From Helicobacter muridarum (GTDB lineage Bacteria; Campylobacterota; Campylobacteria; Campylobacterales; Helicobacteraceae): a stretch of DNA of 64,000 nucleotides. Below are positions 1 through 13,438 of the stretch, one piece after another. Positions within the stretch are counted from its first letter, which is position 1. Each line of letters opens with the position of its first letter. The position numbers and the translations under genes are program-made. The stretch covers positions 1-64,000 of the forward strand of contig NZ_JRPD02000010.1 of the NCBI RefSeq assembly GCF_000765805.2. The letters are read 5' to 3'. The notes below the pieces were generated by a model. The model had not been told where the DNA came from and made no database searches. It worked only from the letters and a program-made list of their open reading frames with translations.

Positions 1-599
1 TCTGCTGGTATTCCTTGATTTAAGTCATTAATAAGTGAATCAAGCTTATCTAAAATCTCTACTATTGTATTTTGAATTTCTAGGGGAGGTAGGGGGATTG
101 GGAGGTTTTGAAATTTTTTCTTTGAGATATTAAAGCGAGTAACACCATTTGCGGTTTTTATTATTTGCTTTCTCACCGCTTCATCTCTAAAAAGATATTT
201 TGTAAAATCAGGTAGAAATAAACCTTTATCGTTGAATCTAAAACCAAAACAAAAGCTATTTAAATAAATATTTTCTAAAGGCTCTTGTGTAATAACACAC
301 GACATTCCTACTTCGTTGTGTGTTTCGCTAGAATTTGTAAATAAAATATCACCTAGATATATAATATTTTGTTTTTCGTTTGGTAAAACTTTTACAAAGT
401 CATTTGCATTTAAATTCGCTTTAAGATTATTAAAAACATTCATATAAGAAATAAATCTTGCATTTCCACTGTTAAAATCCTCTTTTTTCTTTCCATTAAG
501 CCCATTGTAAAATGTGCCAATCTCCCCTAAAGATTTAAACTCCACTTTTTCATTTTTAAGGAATTGTAGTAATTTAGGTATTTACTTAAGTATTTGCAT
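1..599 (-). pseudogene. hsdS: Type I restriction-modification specificity subunit (HsdS), 5' part, early in-frame stop
   Basis: On the minus strand this encodes the first target-recognition domain and central conserved region of a type I specificity subunit. The sequence after the stop begins KLLQFLKNEKVEFKSLGEIG. It later shows PLPPLEIQNTIVEILDKLD and LINDLNQGIPA, the hallmark HsdS segment joining the recognition domain to the helical spacer. A good start exists: ATG at 599-597 preceded by AAAGGA. Codon 6, however, is TAA (584-582) in the same frame, and HsdS homology continues straight after it. The gene runs off the left edge, so only about 200 codons are visible. It is either inactivated by a nonsense change or restarts weakly, for example at a GTG codon in NEKVEF. 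HsdR and HsdM are not in the window. Confidence 0.75.
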
Positions 600-611
600 G
601 ATATTCCTTTT

Positions 612-775
612 GTCATTGCTAGACTTTGTCCGAAGTCGTAGCATATATTTGACTAGTTATTTTAAGAATCTTTATAGCAGATTCATAGCAATCTAGAATC
701 TAAAATCTTGCAATTAAATATTGTTTGGTTAATAATATTATAGATTGATTCATTTGCTCCTCTCCTTGCAATGAC
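612..775. repeat. Dispersed repeat family B, element with 8-bp terminal inverted repeats
   Basis: The segment begins GTCATTGC and ends GCAATGAC, a perfect 8-base inverted pair. Inside lie GCTAGAC, CGAAGTCGTAGCA and AGCAATCTAG. This looks like a decayed member of the widespread GTCATTGCGAGG...GAAGCAATC class of intergenic repeats. A partial second copy (CATTGCTAGAGACTTTA ... TAGCAATCTA) lies at about 792-830. Confidence 0.5.
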
Positions 776-995
776 TAAGTGAATTAAATCATCATTGCTA
801 GAGACTTTAATAGTATAGCAATCTATAGTTTTATATACTTCAAGATTTCATTACAGAATCCTTAATTATCTGATTGTGGATTGCTTTATGCTTGTTTTAC
901 ATAGTATTCCTTTTGTGTTATGAGTTTTAATTAACCTTTTATAAAATGACAAGATGATTTTAGATTCTATTTATCATAGAATCTTTTGTTTAGAA

Positions 996-1055
996 TTGTC
1001 ATGTTGAGGGTGAATACCTGAAAATATCTCTTAAATTCTCAAGTAACCTAATAAT
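996..1055 (+). repeat. Dispersed repeat family A, degenerate copy
   Basis: TTGTCATGTTGAGGG at 996 matches the left end of elements found at 22277, 35708, 35819 and 42747. Only the left end is recognisable here. The right boundary is approximate. Confidence 0.4.
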
Positions 1056-1220
1056 ATCTATAAGTAGAGTGTCCATTAATTGGATAAAATATAACTCTTA
1101 ATTTCTACTATTTAAATATTTAACTCTTATGTTAAAGTTTTTAATGCTCCTTAATCGTGCTTATCTTACTTTATTTAGACTTAAGTGATAAAGCAATAAT
1201 TATATTTATTTGAGATTTGT

Positions 1221-4589
<3,369 letters not shown>

Positions 4590-4887
4590 AGAAATCCTTT
4601 TTCAAGATTGTGTGATTTTATCTAATATTTAATCCATATATAGCAATGTAATTTTATTTTTAGATGTTTTATTCATATGGACTAATGATATAAGTTTATG
4701 TATTTTATAAGCTAAATAGTTATTTTTTATATTTCAATCTTGGATATTTTACTAGTAAATTAATATTAAGAAATCAAATTAGATTTAATATCTATGTTTG
4801 TTAATTGTCAATACAATATATTTTAAATTATGTATTATATTGTGCAGCTTTATTTAATAATATTAAATGCATTTATGAGATTATATT

Positions 4888-5298
4888 TTATTTTTTAATC
4901 TTTTTGAGCTTTTGTTGATAGGTTGCTTCATTTATTGGAGTTATGTTCTCTTGTCTGAATGCCTTACCTACAGATTTTTCACTTAGATTTCTTATGTATA
5001 ACATATATTTTTTTTCTAAATCCATAGACAATTCAAATACTTGATTATTCTTTGAGTCTATGAACTTATATCCTATTAAATTGCCTGATAGATTTCCAAC
5101 TATTGGCTCTCCTCTTTGTATAATAATGGTCTTACCGTTATTTTTGCTTGTTTGATTGTATGTTACGTTAGTGCAAGTAGTGCTACCTGCTGGGCATTTG
5201 GAGCCAATCCATATAAGATAGCTTTCACTCTCAAATGCAGCTCCAGCAAATGCAAATGCAAGAGGAAATGCGAAAAGTAATAAGATTCTTGACATCAT
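4888..5298 (-). CDS. Secreted protein of unknown function, two cysteines
   Basis: I do not recognise this 136-residue protein. It starts MMSRILLLFAFPLAFAFAGAA, a classical signal peptide with a likely cleavage after AFAGA, so the mature protein should be periplasmic or secreted. The mature part has two cysteines close together (SKCPAGSTTCTN), which could form a disulfide. It then appears rich in beta structure (TIIIQRGEPIVGNLSG, GYKFIDSKNNQVFEL) and ends in a lysine-rich tail (QQKLKKIKK). The start is supported by AAGGATTT ahead of a double ATG. It is flanked by long gene-free DNA towards carB and is divergent from the next gene, so it is probably monocistronic. Confidence 0.8.
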   Translation of the reverse strand: MMSRILLLFAFPLAFAFAGAAFESESYLIWIGSKCPAGSTTCTNVTYNQTSKNNGKTIIIQRGEPIVGNLSGNLIGYKFIDSKNNQVFELSMDLEKKYMLYIRNLSEKSVGKAFRQENITPINEATYQQKLKKIKK

Positions 5299-5543
5299 AA
5301 ATCCTTAATCTATAGCCAAATAAATGTTGAGTTACAAAAAAGATGTAATCTGCTTTCTGATACATTATAACAAAAACCTAGAGTTTTTTATAACTTAAGC
5401 TTACTTAAATAGACAGCTAATTTTTGGTTATGTTCTTTTTGCTTAACGTGTATTACAATTTATAATCTATAGGCTATGAGGTAAATATGCAAAAATTGTG
5501 ATAGAATGACAAATTACCCATTTATTTTGTAAGGAGCTATTAG

Positions 5544-6617
5544 ATGAATAGGCTTGCACGCATCATACTAATTGTAGGTGCAGTCATAATTTTATTGCTA
5601 TTGATTATCATACCCTTCCTGTCACAAAAAGTTGTAAAGTCTATACAAGAACACCTAAACAATGGTATGGAATATATACAAACCCATATTTCCAATTCAC
5701 ATAATGATTTTGGAATCAAAAAAATCGAATATTCTCCTTTTGAATGTAGTGGAATTAGCGATTATGAATGCAATAGCAAATCCATTGCTTTGTATGGAGA
5801 TGATGCTCTGGAAAAAGGCAAAGATATTGAATATGTTAGATTCTCAAATATTTCTTTAAGAAGTAAAGATGTTAGCGATAAAAATAGATTTTCTTTAAAT
5901 GTTTCAACTTCGATTGAGTATTTATCAATAGATAGGCTACTTAAAGATTCGGAAAATAATTCTATCCTTAATTTTTTTATTCACAATGCAAATGTGTTAC
6001 TGCCAAATAAATTGACATGTGAGCAAAATTATTTACATCATAATATCTCCACTCAAGATTCCAAAATTATTACAGCTAACAATATCTGTTTTTTAGAATC
6101 ATCTCTCTTCAATTCTAAAATACATATTAATAGCCTATTTTACCCTGATGTCGAAAAATCGCATATATTAGGCGTTTTATATGAGATATTTATGGCTATT
6201 AATGGAGATGTGAATAATCCAAAACTACAACATTATAATATTCCTCATGTAATAGATTCAATATCTATTACATTAGAATCAAAAAAAACATTTGCTGAAT
6301 ATATAAATTCTGATGAGAGTCTTACAAGCGAACAGAAGCAAAACTTGCAACGCAATTTTGATAGCAATATAAACCTTATATATCTTAGCGCACCTATGTT
6401 ATTATCATCATATTTTGGAAATCAAAGTAGAGATATTGTTAGGGCAATTGGAGATGTAGCCAAAGGTAAAAAGAAGCAATTACTAATTAGTTTTGCTTCT
6501 AAGAATAACGATTCTTCGAGCTTTAAGCCTCTGAAATTCTTTCGTGATATGAATATTTATGAATGGCTTAAATATCTAGGCGAAAATTATAACTTAGTGG
6601 TTGAAACCAATGACTAA
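5544..6617 (+). CDS. Membrane-anchored periplasmic protein of unknown function
   Basis: A 357-residue protein with one N-terminal membrane segment (about residues 5-27, ARIILIVGAVIILLLLIIIP) preceded by a basic N-terminus. This predicts an inner-membrane anchor with a large periplasmic domain. Three or four cysteines lie in the first half (PFECSGISDYECNSK, KLTCEQNY, NNICFLE), suggesting disulfides. I recognise no enzyme motif. The overall plan (short anchor, long beta-rich domain) loosely recalls AsmA/DUF945-type proteins, but this is only an impression. The start is well supported by AAGGAGCTATTAG. It converges on murI, so it is a single-gene unit. Confidence 0.8.
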   Translation: MNRLARIILIVGAVIILLLLIIIPFLSQKVVKSIQEHLNNGMEYIQTHISNSHNDFGIKKIEYSPFECSGISDYECNSKSIALYGDDALEKGKDIEYVRFSNISLRSKDVSDKNRFSLNVSTSIEYLSIDRLLKDSENNSILNFFIHNANVLLPNKLTCEQNYLHHNISTQDSKIITANNICFLESSLFNSKIHINSLFYPDVEKSHILGVLYEIFMAINGDVNNPKLQHYNIPHVIDSISITLESKKTFAEYINSDESLTSEQKQNLQRNFDSNINLIYLSAPMLLSSYFGNQSRDIVRAIGDVAKGKKKQLLISFASKNNDSSSFKPLKFFRDMNIYEWLKYLGENYNLVVETND

Positions 6618-6703
6618 ATTTTTATTATTGTTATTATGAGAATATTTGGAATGTTAATATTTAATATTTTTTAATGAGATAAGCTTATATTTTTTATTTG
6701 TGT

Positions 6704-7495
6704 TTATAAAAATGTTTGATTTATATTAAATATTTTATAGCTTCCTTCTTGTAGCCATTCTTTAGCTGTTGCTTTTAGCTTTTTGGTATTGTCGCTTGCA
6801 AAGAATTCTACAAGATTAGCATTATTTGGTTTTATATTGAATTTCTGTTGTAAAAATGTAGCAATGGCTTCTCCTGAATGAACAAATATTGTTTCTTTGC
6901 CAAAGTGATTCCTTAGAGCATCTATTAGCAATGGGAAATGAGTGCAACCAAGTATAATAACTTGTGGCTTTAACTCTGCAGGAAAATAATATTTAAATAC
7001 GGTATTGACGACATTTCCATTAAAGATTCTTTCCTCTACCAAGCTTACGAATAAATTAGTAGCAATACTTGTAATATTGTTATATCCCATATCTATTAAA
7101 CATCTTTCATAGTTACCAGAAGTTACAGTTGCTTGAGTGGCTATAACAAGAATATTGGAGTCTTTTGGGATTTTTTTTTGCACCAAGGCATTGATTCCAG
7201 ATTCTATAACGCCAATAACTGGGATTTTACTTTGGGCTTGCATAGCTTTTAGGGCATGAGCTGAAGCTGTATTGCATGCTACAACAAGTAAATCAATATC
7301 ACATTTCTCAAAGAATTCTAAAGCTTCTAATGAGAACTTAATTATTGTTTGCGTGTCCTTATTTCCATATGGAACACGAGCTGTATCGCCATAGTAAACA
7401 ATATGCTCAAATCCTATTTCCTCAATAAGGCTCTTTAATACAGTTAAGCCACCTACACCACTATCAAAAACTCCAATTTTTTTAATTATTTGCAT
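6704..7495 (-). CDS. murI: Glutamate racemase
   Basis: MurI interconverts L- and D-glutamate and so supplies D-glutamate for peptidoglycan. The 263-residue protein has the N-terminal GVFDSGVGGLTVLKSL signature, the first catalytic cysteine in VVACNTASAHAL and the second in VIILGCTHFPLLIDAL. These are the two acid/base thiols of the cofactor-independent racemases. Its length matches the family. ATG at 7495 is preceded by TAAGGATATTTT. It lies tail to tail with the preceding plus-strand gene and head to head with dnaE across about 250 AT-rich bases that should hold both promoters. Confidence 0.96.
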   Translation of the reverse strand: MQIIKKIGVFDSGVGGLTVLKSLIEEIGFEHIVYYGDTARVPYGNKDTQTIIKFSLEALEFFEKCDIDLLVVACNTASAHALKAMQAQSKIPVIGVIESGINALVQKKIPKDSNILVIATQATVTSGNYERCLIDMGYNNITSIATNLFVSLVEERIFNGNVVNTVFKYYFPAELKPQVIILGCTHFPLLIDALRNHFGKETIFVHSGEAIATFLQQKFNIKPNNANLVEFFASDNTKKLKATAKEWLQEGSYKIFNINQTFL

Positions 7496-7752
7496 AAAAT
7501 ATCCTTAATTTTGTTCCTTTATAATATTGTCTTGATATATGTTATTTATTTGTTTCTTATTGATTGAATGCTGCTTGTATGGTTATAAATCAATGCAATG
7601 TTAGACTAGGTTGTGAATTAAAATATCAATCAAATATTTATTGAAATTTTAGTTTAGATTCAAATTTATTTTACTTTTTCTTTAGTAAGATCGCACACTA
7701 AAATTATTTATTATAAAGTTGTATTTTTTAATAAAAGTAATGAGGAAAAGCA

Positions 7753-10700
7753 ATGAGTAGACTGCCCTTAGACCATGCTACACAAAGTAACTTAAATGAT
7801 AGCAGTGATTTTAGTAATGTTTCCTTTACTCATTTGCACCTTCATACAGAATATTCTTTACTCGATGGCGTAAATAAATTAGACTTGCTTGCCAAAAGGA
7901 TTAAGGAATTGGGTATGAATAGTGTTGCTATAACAGATCATGGCAATATGTTTGGTGTTATTGAATTCTATAAGATTATGAAAAAAAACGGCATAAAGCC
8001 AATCATAGGTATAGAGGCATATATTCATAATAAAGACCAAATTGATAATAGAGAAGCTAATTCTCCAAAGTTTCATGTTTGTCTTTATGCTAAAAATGAA
8101 GAAGGATATAAGAATCTTATGTATCTTTCTTCACAAAGCTTTATACAAGGGTTTTATCGCACTTCAAGGATCAATAAGAATCTTCTAAGACGATACTCAA
8201 AAGGAATTGTTTGTTCTTCGGCTTGTTTAAGTGGTGAGATTGCATGGAATTTGAATCTAAATCCAAGTATGAGGCACGATCGTATGCAAAAACGACTTAT
8301 TCAGGGTGCGGGCGGTTACGAAGGAGCAAAAGAAGCAGCTTTAGAATACCAAGATATTTTTGGTGAAGATTTTTATATTGAGATTATGAGACATGGTGTA
8401 GCTGACCAACTCTATATTGATAATTATCTAATACAACTAAGCCTTGATACAGGCATCAAGATGATCGCTACAAATGATACTCATTATGGCACAAAAGAAG
8501 ACGCAGATATGCAGGAAGCAGCCATGATGATAGCTACAGGTAAAAATATAAATGATTCCTCAAGATTGAAGCATACTGTATCAGAGTTCTATATTAAGAG
8601 TCCGCAAGAAATGGCAGATCTTTTTGCAGACATTCCAGAGGCACTTAACAATACTCAAGAGGTAGCAAGCAAATGTAATCTCATCATAGATTTAAAAGAT
8701 GATAAGAATCCTCCAACCCCTCCAACCTTTATATTTGCTAAAGAATATGCTAATCAAGAAGATTTGGATATAGAAGATGAAAGTGAATACTTCATATATA
8801 AATGCAAGGAAGGTTTGCAAAAAAGATTAAAGCATGTTCCAGAATCTAAGCATGGTTTGTATTATGACAGACTTCAAAAAGAGATTGATATTATCACTAG
8901 TATGAAGTTTTCTGGATATATGCTAATTGTTTGGGACTTTATACGTTATGCCAAGCTAAATAGGATTCCCGTAGGACCTGGACGTGGTAGTGCTGCTGGT
9001 AGTTTGGTATCTTATTGTTTGGAAATTACAGATTTGGATCCAATTAAATATGATTTGATTTTTGAGAGATTCCTTAATCCTGAACGTATTTCTATGCCAG
9101 ATATAGATACAGATTTTTGCCAAAGAAGGCGATCTGAGATGTTTACATATATGCGTGAAAAGTATGGATTATATAATGTAGCGCAAGTTATTACATTTGG
9201 CAAAATGCTAGCAAGGGGTGTTATTAGAGATGTAGCTAGAATTTATTGTATGCCAATTCAAGATGCAGATAGATTTGCTAAGCTTATTCCATCTAAGCTA
9301 GGAATTACACTGCAGGGTTATACCGATAAAAATGGTAAATTTATAGAGGGTGCTTATGAATTAGAACCAAAGATTCAAGAATTGATACAAAGAAATGCTC
9401 TTGCTAAAAAAGTGTGGGATATGGCATTGCGATTAGAAAAACTAAATCGCAATGCAGGTAAGCATGCTGCTGCTTTGGTTGTTGATTCCAATCAAGAGTT
9501 ATGGCATAAAGTTCCTCTATATGTGAGCGAGCGCACAAAAGGCGTTGTTGTTACTCAATATTCTATGAAATATTTAGAGCAGGTAGATTTAATAAAGTTT
9601 GATTTCTTGGGATTAAAGACTCTTACTGTAGTTCAAGATACGCTTGATATTATTAAAGATACCAATGGCATAGATGTTAATTTATCTACGCTTGATGTTG
9701 ATGATCCTAAGGTGTATAAAACTTTGTGCAGCGGAAATACCCTTGGGATATTCCAGCTAGAATCCACAGGCATGCAAGAGATAAATCGTAGATTGCGACC
9801 AAGCGGTATAAATGATACTATTGCTCTGCTAGCCTTATTTCGTCCTGGTCCAATGGATAGTGGTATGACAGATGATTATATCGAGAGGAAACATGGTAGG
9901 GCTAATGTTACTTATGTTTTTAAGGAGTTGGAGCCAATACTAGAATCTACTTTTGGTGTTATTGTTTATCAAGAGCAGGTAATGCAAATCGTGCAAGTCA
10001 TTGGTGGATTCTCACTTGGAGAAGCAGACATTATACGTAGGGCTATGGGCAAGAAAGATGCAAATATTATGCTACAAAATCGTATGAAATTTGCCGATGG
10101 AGCAGAAAAGAATGGCTTTGATAGGAAGAAAGCAGAAGAATTGTTTGATCAAATAGCAAAGTTTGCCGAGTATGGATTCAATAAGTCCCATTCAGCTGCA
10201 TATGGAGTTTTAACTTTTCAAACAGCATATCTAAAAACCTACTTTGAACATGAGTTTATGGCAGCAATGCTAACAAGTGAAAGTCATAAGGTAGAGGCAG
10301 TAGCAAAATATCTTGATGAGGTTAAGAGTATGGGATTAGAGGTGCTTCCTCCTCATATTAATACTTCTAAAATAGATTTCTCTGTGATATTTGATAATGG
10401 CGTAAAAAAAATTGTTTTTGGTTTGGGAGCTATTAGGGGTGCTGGCGGAGGTCCTTTACAAAATATAATCGATGAACGCTTTAGCAATGGGACTTATAAA
10501 GATATGGAAGATTTTATTGCTAGGATTGATTTTAGTCGATTAACAAAGAGAATATTAGAGCCCTTAGTTAAGAGCGGTAGCTTAGATGGCTTTGGCTATA
10601 CTCGTGCTAGCCTATTGCAAAATCTTGATTATATATGTGATATAGGTAGAGGTATTTTGAAACAAAAGGCTGATATGAAATCTGGTTTATTTGGTGTAGA

Positions 10701-11577
10701 TTCCTTTCGTCCTGCATTAAGTTTTGAAATTATGCCTGAGCTAGATTCTAAATTGCTTTTAGAATATGAATATGAAAGTTTAGGAATCTATCTTAGCGGG
10801 CATCCTCTTGATCATTTTAAGGATGAAATAAATGCAATTTCTAATGTGGCAAAGATTGCGAATTTAGAAGGATTAAAAGATGGATCTAACGTATTAATAC
10901 TAGGCAAATTAGAAGAAATACAAAGGAAGATGAGCAAAAATAATAGAGCTTATGGCACTAGTAAAATTATGGACTTTACAGGTAAGCAGCCACTAACTTT
11001 CTTTGAAGATCAACTAAAGATATTAGACAATATGGACTTGCAAAATCCAATAGGAATACTAGGCAAACTAGATAAGATGGAAGATATTACTCAAGATGAA
11101 GATGGTAGTGTTAATGTTGAGTATAAAATTGGTATAAGAGTATTTGAGATTTTGAGTCTTGAGGAGTGCAAAGAAGCAAAGATTTCTTTGCAAAAAGACA
11201 AAAAGACAAAGAAGGAAGCTTTGCTTAAATCATTACCAAATGATTCTATATCTCATAAAAAATATAAGATACAAGATAAACAGCCTGATTCAAGCTATGT
11301 AGATGACATAGAGCCGCTTGATATAAAAGCAGACATGGATGCTAAAGATTCTTGTCTATGTGCATTGTTAGATAGCCTGCCAAATGAAGATGAGATAGCT
11401 TATATAGCAAAGGTTGCTAAGGAGTATAGCGGCAATTCAAAATTAGCAATAGGGCTTAGAGACAAGATCAATAAAAAGGCTATTATCCTAGAGAGCAATT
11501 TCTATGTAAGTGCCAGCATTAAGGCAAAAATAGAAGAAATTATGCCCCAAGTAAATTGGCAATATATTCAAGAGTGA
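7753..11577 (+). CDS. dnaE: DNA polymerase III alpha subunit
   Basis: This is the catalytic subunit of the replicative polymerase. The 1274-residue protein starts with a short polar leader, then the PHP domain (THLHLHTEYSLLDG, near residue 26). The palm domain carries catalytic aspartates in MPDIDTDFCQRR (about residues 450-456) and a third in KFDFLGLKTL (about 617). The motif GPGRGSAAGSLVSYCLEI and the helix-hairpin-helix/OB-fold C-terminal part follow. The length is somewhat above the roughly 1160-1210 of related species, because of a polar stretch near residues 1150-1210 (for example LQKDKKTKKEALLK). GAGGAAAAGCA precedes the ATG. A 31-codon membrane peptide and queH follow closely on the same strand. 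Confidence 0.97.
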   Translation: MSRLPLDHATQSNLNDSSDFSNVSFTHLHLHTEYSLLDGVNKLDLLAKRIKELGMNSVAITDHGNMFGVIEFYKIMKKNGIKPIIGIEAYIHNKDQIDNREANSPKFHVCLYAKNEEGYKNLMYLSSQSFIQGFYRTSRINKNLLRRYSKGIVCSSACLSGEIAWNLNLNPSMRHDRMQKRLIQGAGGYEGAKEAALEYQDIFGEDFYIEIMRHGVADQLYIDNYLIQLSLDTGIKMIATNDTHYGTKEDADMQEAAMMIATGKNINDSSRLKHTVSEFYIKSPQEMADLFADIPEALNNTQEVASKCNLIIDLKDDKNPPTPPTFIFAKEYANQEDLDIEDESEYFIYKCKEGLQKRLKHVPESKHGLYYDRLQKEIDIITSMKFSGYMLIVWDFIRYAKLNRIPVGPGRGSAAGSLVSYCLEITDLDPIKYDLIFERFLNPERISMPDIDTDFCQRRRSEMFTYMREKYGLYNVAQVITFGKMLARGVIRDVARIYCMPIQDADRFAKLIPSKLGITLQGYTDKNGKFIEGAYELEPKIQELIQRNALAKKVWDMALRLEKLNRNAGKHAAALVVDSNQELWHKVPLYVSERTKGVVVTQYSMKYLEQVDLIKFDFLGLKTLTVVQDTLDIIKDTNGIDVNLSTLDVDDPKVYKTLCSGNTLGIFQLESTGMQEINRRLRPSGINDTIALLALFRPGPMDSGMTDDYIERKHGRANVTYVFKELEPILESTFGVIVYQEQVMQIVQVIGGFSLGEADIIRRAMGKKDANIMLQNRMKFADGAEKNGFDRKKAEELFDQIAKFAEYGFNKSHSAAYGVLTFQTAYLKTYFEHEFMAAMLTSESHKVEAVAKYLDEVKSMGLEVLPPHINTSKIDFSVIFDNGVKKIVFGLGAIRGAGGGPLQNIIDERFSNGTYKDMEDFIARIDFSRLTKRILEPLVKSGSLDGFGYTRASLLQNLDYICDIGRGILKQKADMKSGLFGVDSFRPALSFEIMPELDSKLLLEYEYESLGIYLSGHPLDHFKDEINAISNVAKIANLEGLKDGSNVLILGKLEEIQRKMSKNNRAYGTSKIMDFTGKQPLTFFEDQLKILDNMDLQNPIGILGKLDKMEDITQDEDGSVNVEYKIGIRVFEILSLEECKEAKISLQKDKKTKKEALLKSLPNDSISHKKYKIQDKQPDSSYVDDIEPLDIKADMDAKDSCLCALLDSLPNEDEIAYIAKVAKEYSGNSKLAIGLRDKINKKAIILESNFYVSASIKAKIEEIMPQVNWQYIQE

Positions 11578-11618
11578 TTTATATTTATAAATATATTCTT
11601 TAACTTAAAGGGGAAGTA

Positions 11619-11714
11619 ATGCAGGGTTTGGATCTAGCTTTGTTGATTTTTTTGGTTTTTGTTGTGGTAGTGGGTATAGCTAGTTATATTGTCTTTGCAT
11701 ATAAAAATAAATAA
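11619..11714 (+). CDS. 31-residue single-span membrane peptide
   Basis: A short open frame of 31 codons lies between dnaE and queH. It has a very good ribosome site (AAAGGGGAAGTA) directly ahead of its ATG. The peptide is MQGLDLALL, then a continuous hydrophobic run to FAYKNK, so it is one membrane helix with a positively charged end, predicted N-out/C-in. Its stop falls three bases before the queH start region, and the queH ribosome site overlaps its last codon. This suggests translational coupling. I do not recognise a family. The alternative is a chance frame, but the strong ribosome site and tight packing argue for a real gene. Confidence 0.55.
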   Translation: MQGLDLALLIFLVFVVVVGIASYIVFAYKNK

Positions 11715-11723
11715 GGAATGCTA

Positions 11724-12935
11724 ATGTTGGTTCATATATGTTGTAGCGTGGATAGTCATTATTTTTTAAAAGAATTACATAAAGCTTATCCAGATGAGAA
11801 TCTTGTAGGATTTTTTTATAATCCTAATATTCATCCCAAAGAAGAGCATGATTTAAGATTGCAAGATGTTAGGAGAAGTTGTAATATGTTAAATATTTGC
11901 TTAATTGAGGGGGAGTATGATGTTAATTCATGGTTACAAGATGTGAAAGGTTTAGAGAATGAGCCAGAAAAGGGCTGTAGATGTAACAAATGTTTTGATA
12001 ATCGCTTATTAAAAACTGCAAGCATTGCTAAAGAGCTTAATATATCAAAGTTTACTACTACATTGCTTAGTAGTCCTATGAAAGAGCAACAGGTGTTATA
12101 TCATCAAGGAGATGTTATTGCTAAAGAGAATAATCTTGAATTTGTTAAGATTAATGTTCGTGCAAATGGTGGTGTTAATAAGCAAAATGAGCTTGCAAAA
12201 AATGATAATTTGTATAGGCAGAATTATTGTGGTTGTCAGTTTGCTCTCAAAGCTCAACGTAACAAACAAAAAAAAATATCGCTTGAGATGATGAGCAACA
12301 TTACTAAGCAAGTTATGCCAGGTAGCATAGAGGCTAGACATCATGTATTTAGTCGTAGAGATGCGTTAGAAAAGTCTGATATAGGCTATATTTTAACGCA
12401 AAAAAAACATCTTGTTTGGAGATTATTGCATGCGCAAGTCATGCACAAAAAAGAAGTTATCCCTTCATATATCATTGCTAGATCCGGTGATAAAAATCTT
12501 GCAAAAAGTGGAAATATAGTGTGGATAAAGCAAAAACTTGGTGATTTACATGTACTTTATAATTTAGATGACTTTGATATTGATAATATGCAGCGTTTTA
12601 TTGATATGATTGCAGCAAAACAACAAGAGTATAATCAGAATTTTAATTTACTTGTTGGATATTCAAAAAGAGATGATAGTGTTTTTATTGATATAGACAT
12701 GTTTAATTTTTTATTAAATAAAAATTATATTGATGTTAAGTCATTATCTAATAATCCGCCGAGCTATCAAGAAGAGCTAAAATTAAGACATTATCTTTGT
12801 GGCATAGAAAGCATGAATCCTATTATTGTTTTAGATTCTAAGATACCTCATGATATTATAGTTAGCATTATTAGCACATTTCAAGAGGAAAATATCTATG
12901 ATGTTATAGAAGAATACAAATATTGTAAGCTATGA
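11724..12935 (+). CDS. queH: Epoxyqueuosine reductase QueH, long epsilonproteobacterial form
   Basis: QueH (DUF208 family) reduces epoxyqueuosine to queuosine in tRNA, the last step of queuosine synthesis, with an iron-sulfur cluster. Family cysteines are visible in VHICCSVDSHYF, EKGCRCNKCFDNRLL and YCGCQFALKAQ. The adenine-binding-like N-terminal domain (about 180 residues) is followed by an extra domain of about 200 residues without a recognised motif. This makes the protein 403 residues against roughly 180-220 for the basic family. An ATG also occurs at 11718, but AAGGA abuts it directly, so the ATG at 11724 with six-base spacing is the better start. It is probably co-transcribed with dnaE. 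Confidence 0.88.
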   Translation: MLVHICCSVDSHYFLKELHKAYPDENLVGFFYNPNIHPKEEHDLRLQDVRRSCNMLNICLIEGEYDVNSWLQDVKGLENEPEKGCRCNKCFDNRLLKTASIAKELNISKFTTTLLSSPMKEQQVLYHQGDVIAKENNLEFVKINVRANGGVNKQNELAKNDNLYRQNYCGCQFALKAQRNKQKKISLEMMSNITKQVMPGSIEARHHVFSRRDALEKSDIGYILTQKKHLVWRLLHAQVMHKKEVIPSYIIARSGDKNLAKSGNIVWIKQKLGDLHVLYNLDDFDIDNMQRFIDMIAAKQQEYNQNFNLLVGYSKRDDSVFIDIDMFNFLLNKNYIDVKSLSNNPPSYQEELKLRHYLCGIESMNPIIVLDSKIPHDIIVSIISTFQEENIYDVIEEYKYCKL

Positions 12936-13438
12936 TTATTACGCTTCCAAATTTTTTATATATCATTTTATTTTGTTGGGCTTTGTCGTTCTTATAATAT
13001 AGTATAAGTTGTTTGTGAGATAACCAAATCTTAATGCAATATTAACCAAATAATCTATGCTAATAAAATAATCTAGGATTTACTAAAAAGCTTTTTGTAG
13101 CTTTGATGAATTGAAGAATCTTAAAATAAGATTTATTTATAAAACAATTCCTTAATTATATTGCTTTGGTATTTTATTTTTTTTAATATAACTGAATTAT
13201 TAATCAAACTTTGCGTTATTAATTTTGCAATAGATAAAATAGCCTTAGAATTATTAAGCGATATTTTGCACTAAACTCCAAATTAATACACTAAAATATA
13301 GTATTCGCTAATTTATGATTAAGTTATGTAAATTATAAACTTTAAGTTATTTTTATGGTTTTTTAGTGTAGAATTTTCGCTTTAGCAAGTAGGGGGATAT
13401 ATCCGAAAGCAGATAAATTTTATATGTATGGAGTAGCT
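12936..13438. other. Gene-free AT-rich region upstream of atpE
   Basis: About 500 bases with stops in all frames and no recognisable RNA gene. The part nearest atpE contains a plausible extended promoter element (TGTAGAAT around 13367-13374). I see nothing else in it. Confidence 0.5.

Larger units (their letters stand above)
600..1220. other. Gene-free region with degenerate dispersed repeats
   Basis: I see no convincing gene in this 620-base stretch between hsdS and the end of carB. It contains a degenerate element bounded by GTCATTGC (612-619) and its exact complement GCAATGAC (768-775). A second partial copy of the same family lies around 792-830, and a copy of the TTGTCATGTT repeat starts at 996. 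The rest is AT-rich sequence. Confidence 0.6.

Noticed and set aside
12096-12344. Minus-strand open frame of 82 codons inside queH
   Set aside because: It lies opposite a clear QueH frame, is rich in Ile and Leu from complementing AT-rich codons, and has no family likeness or ribosome site.
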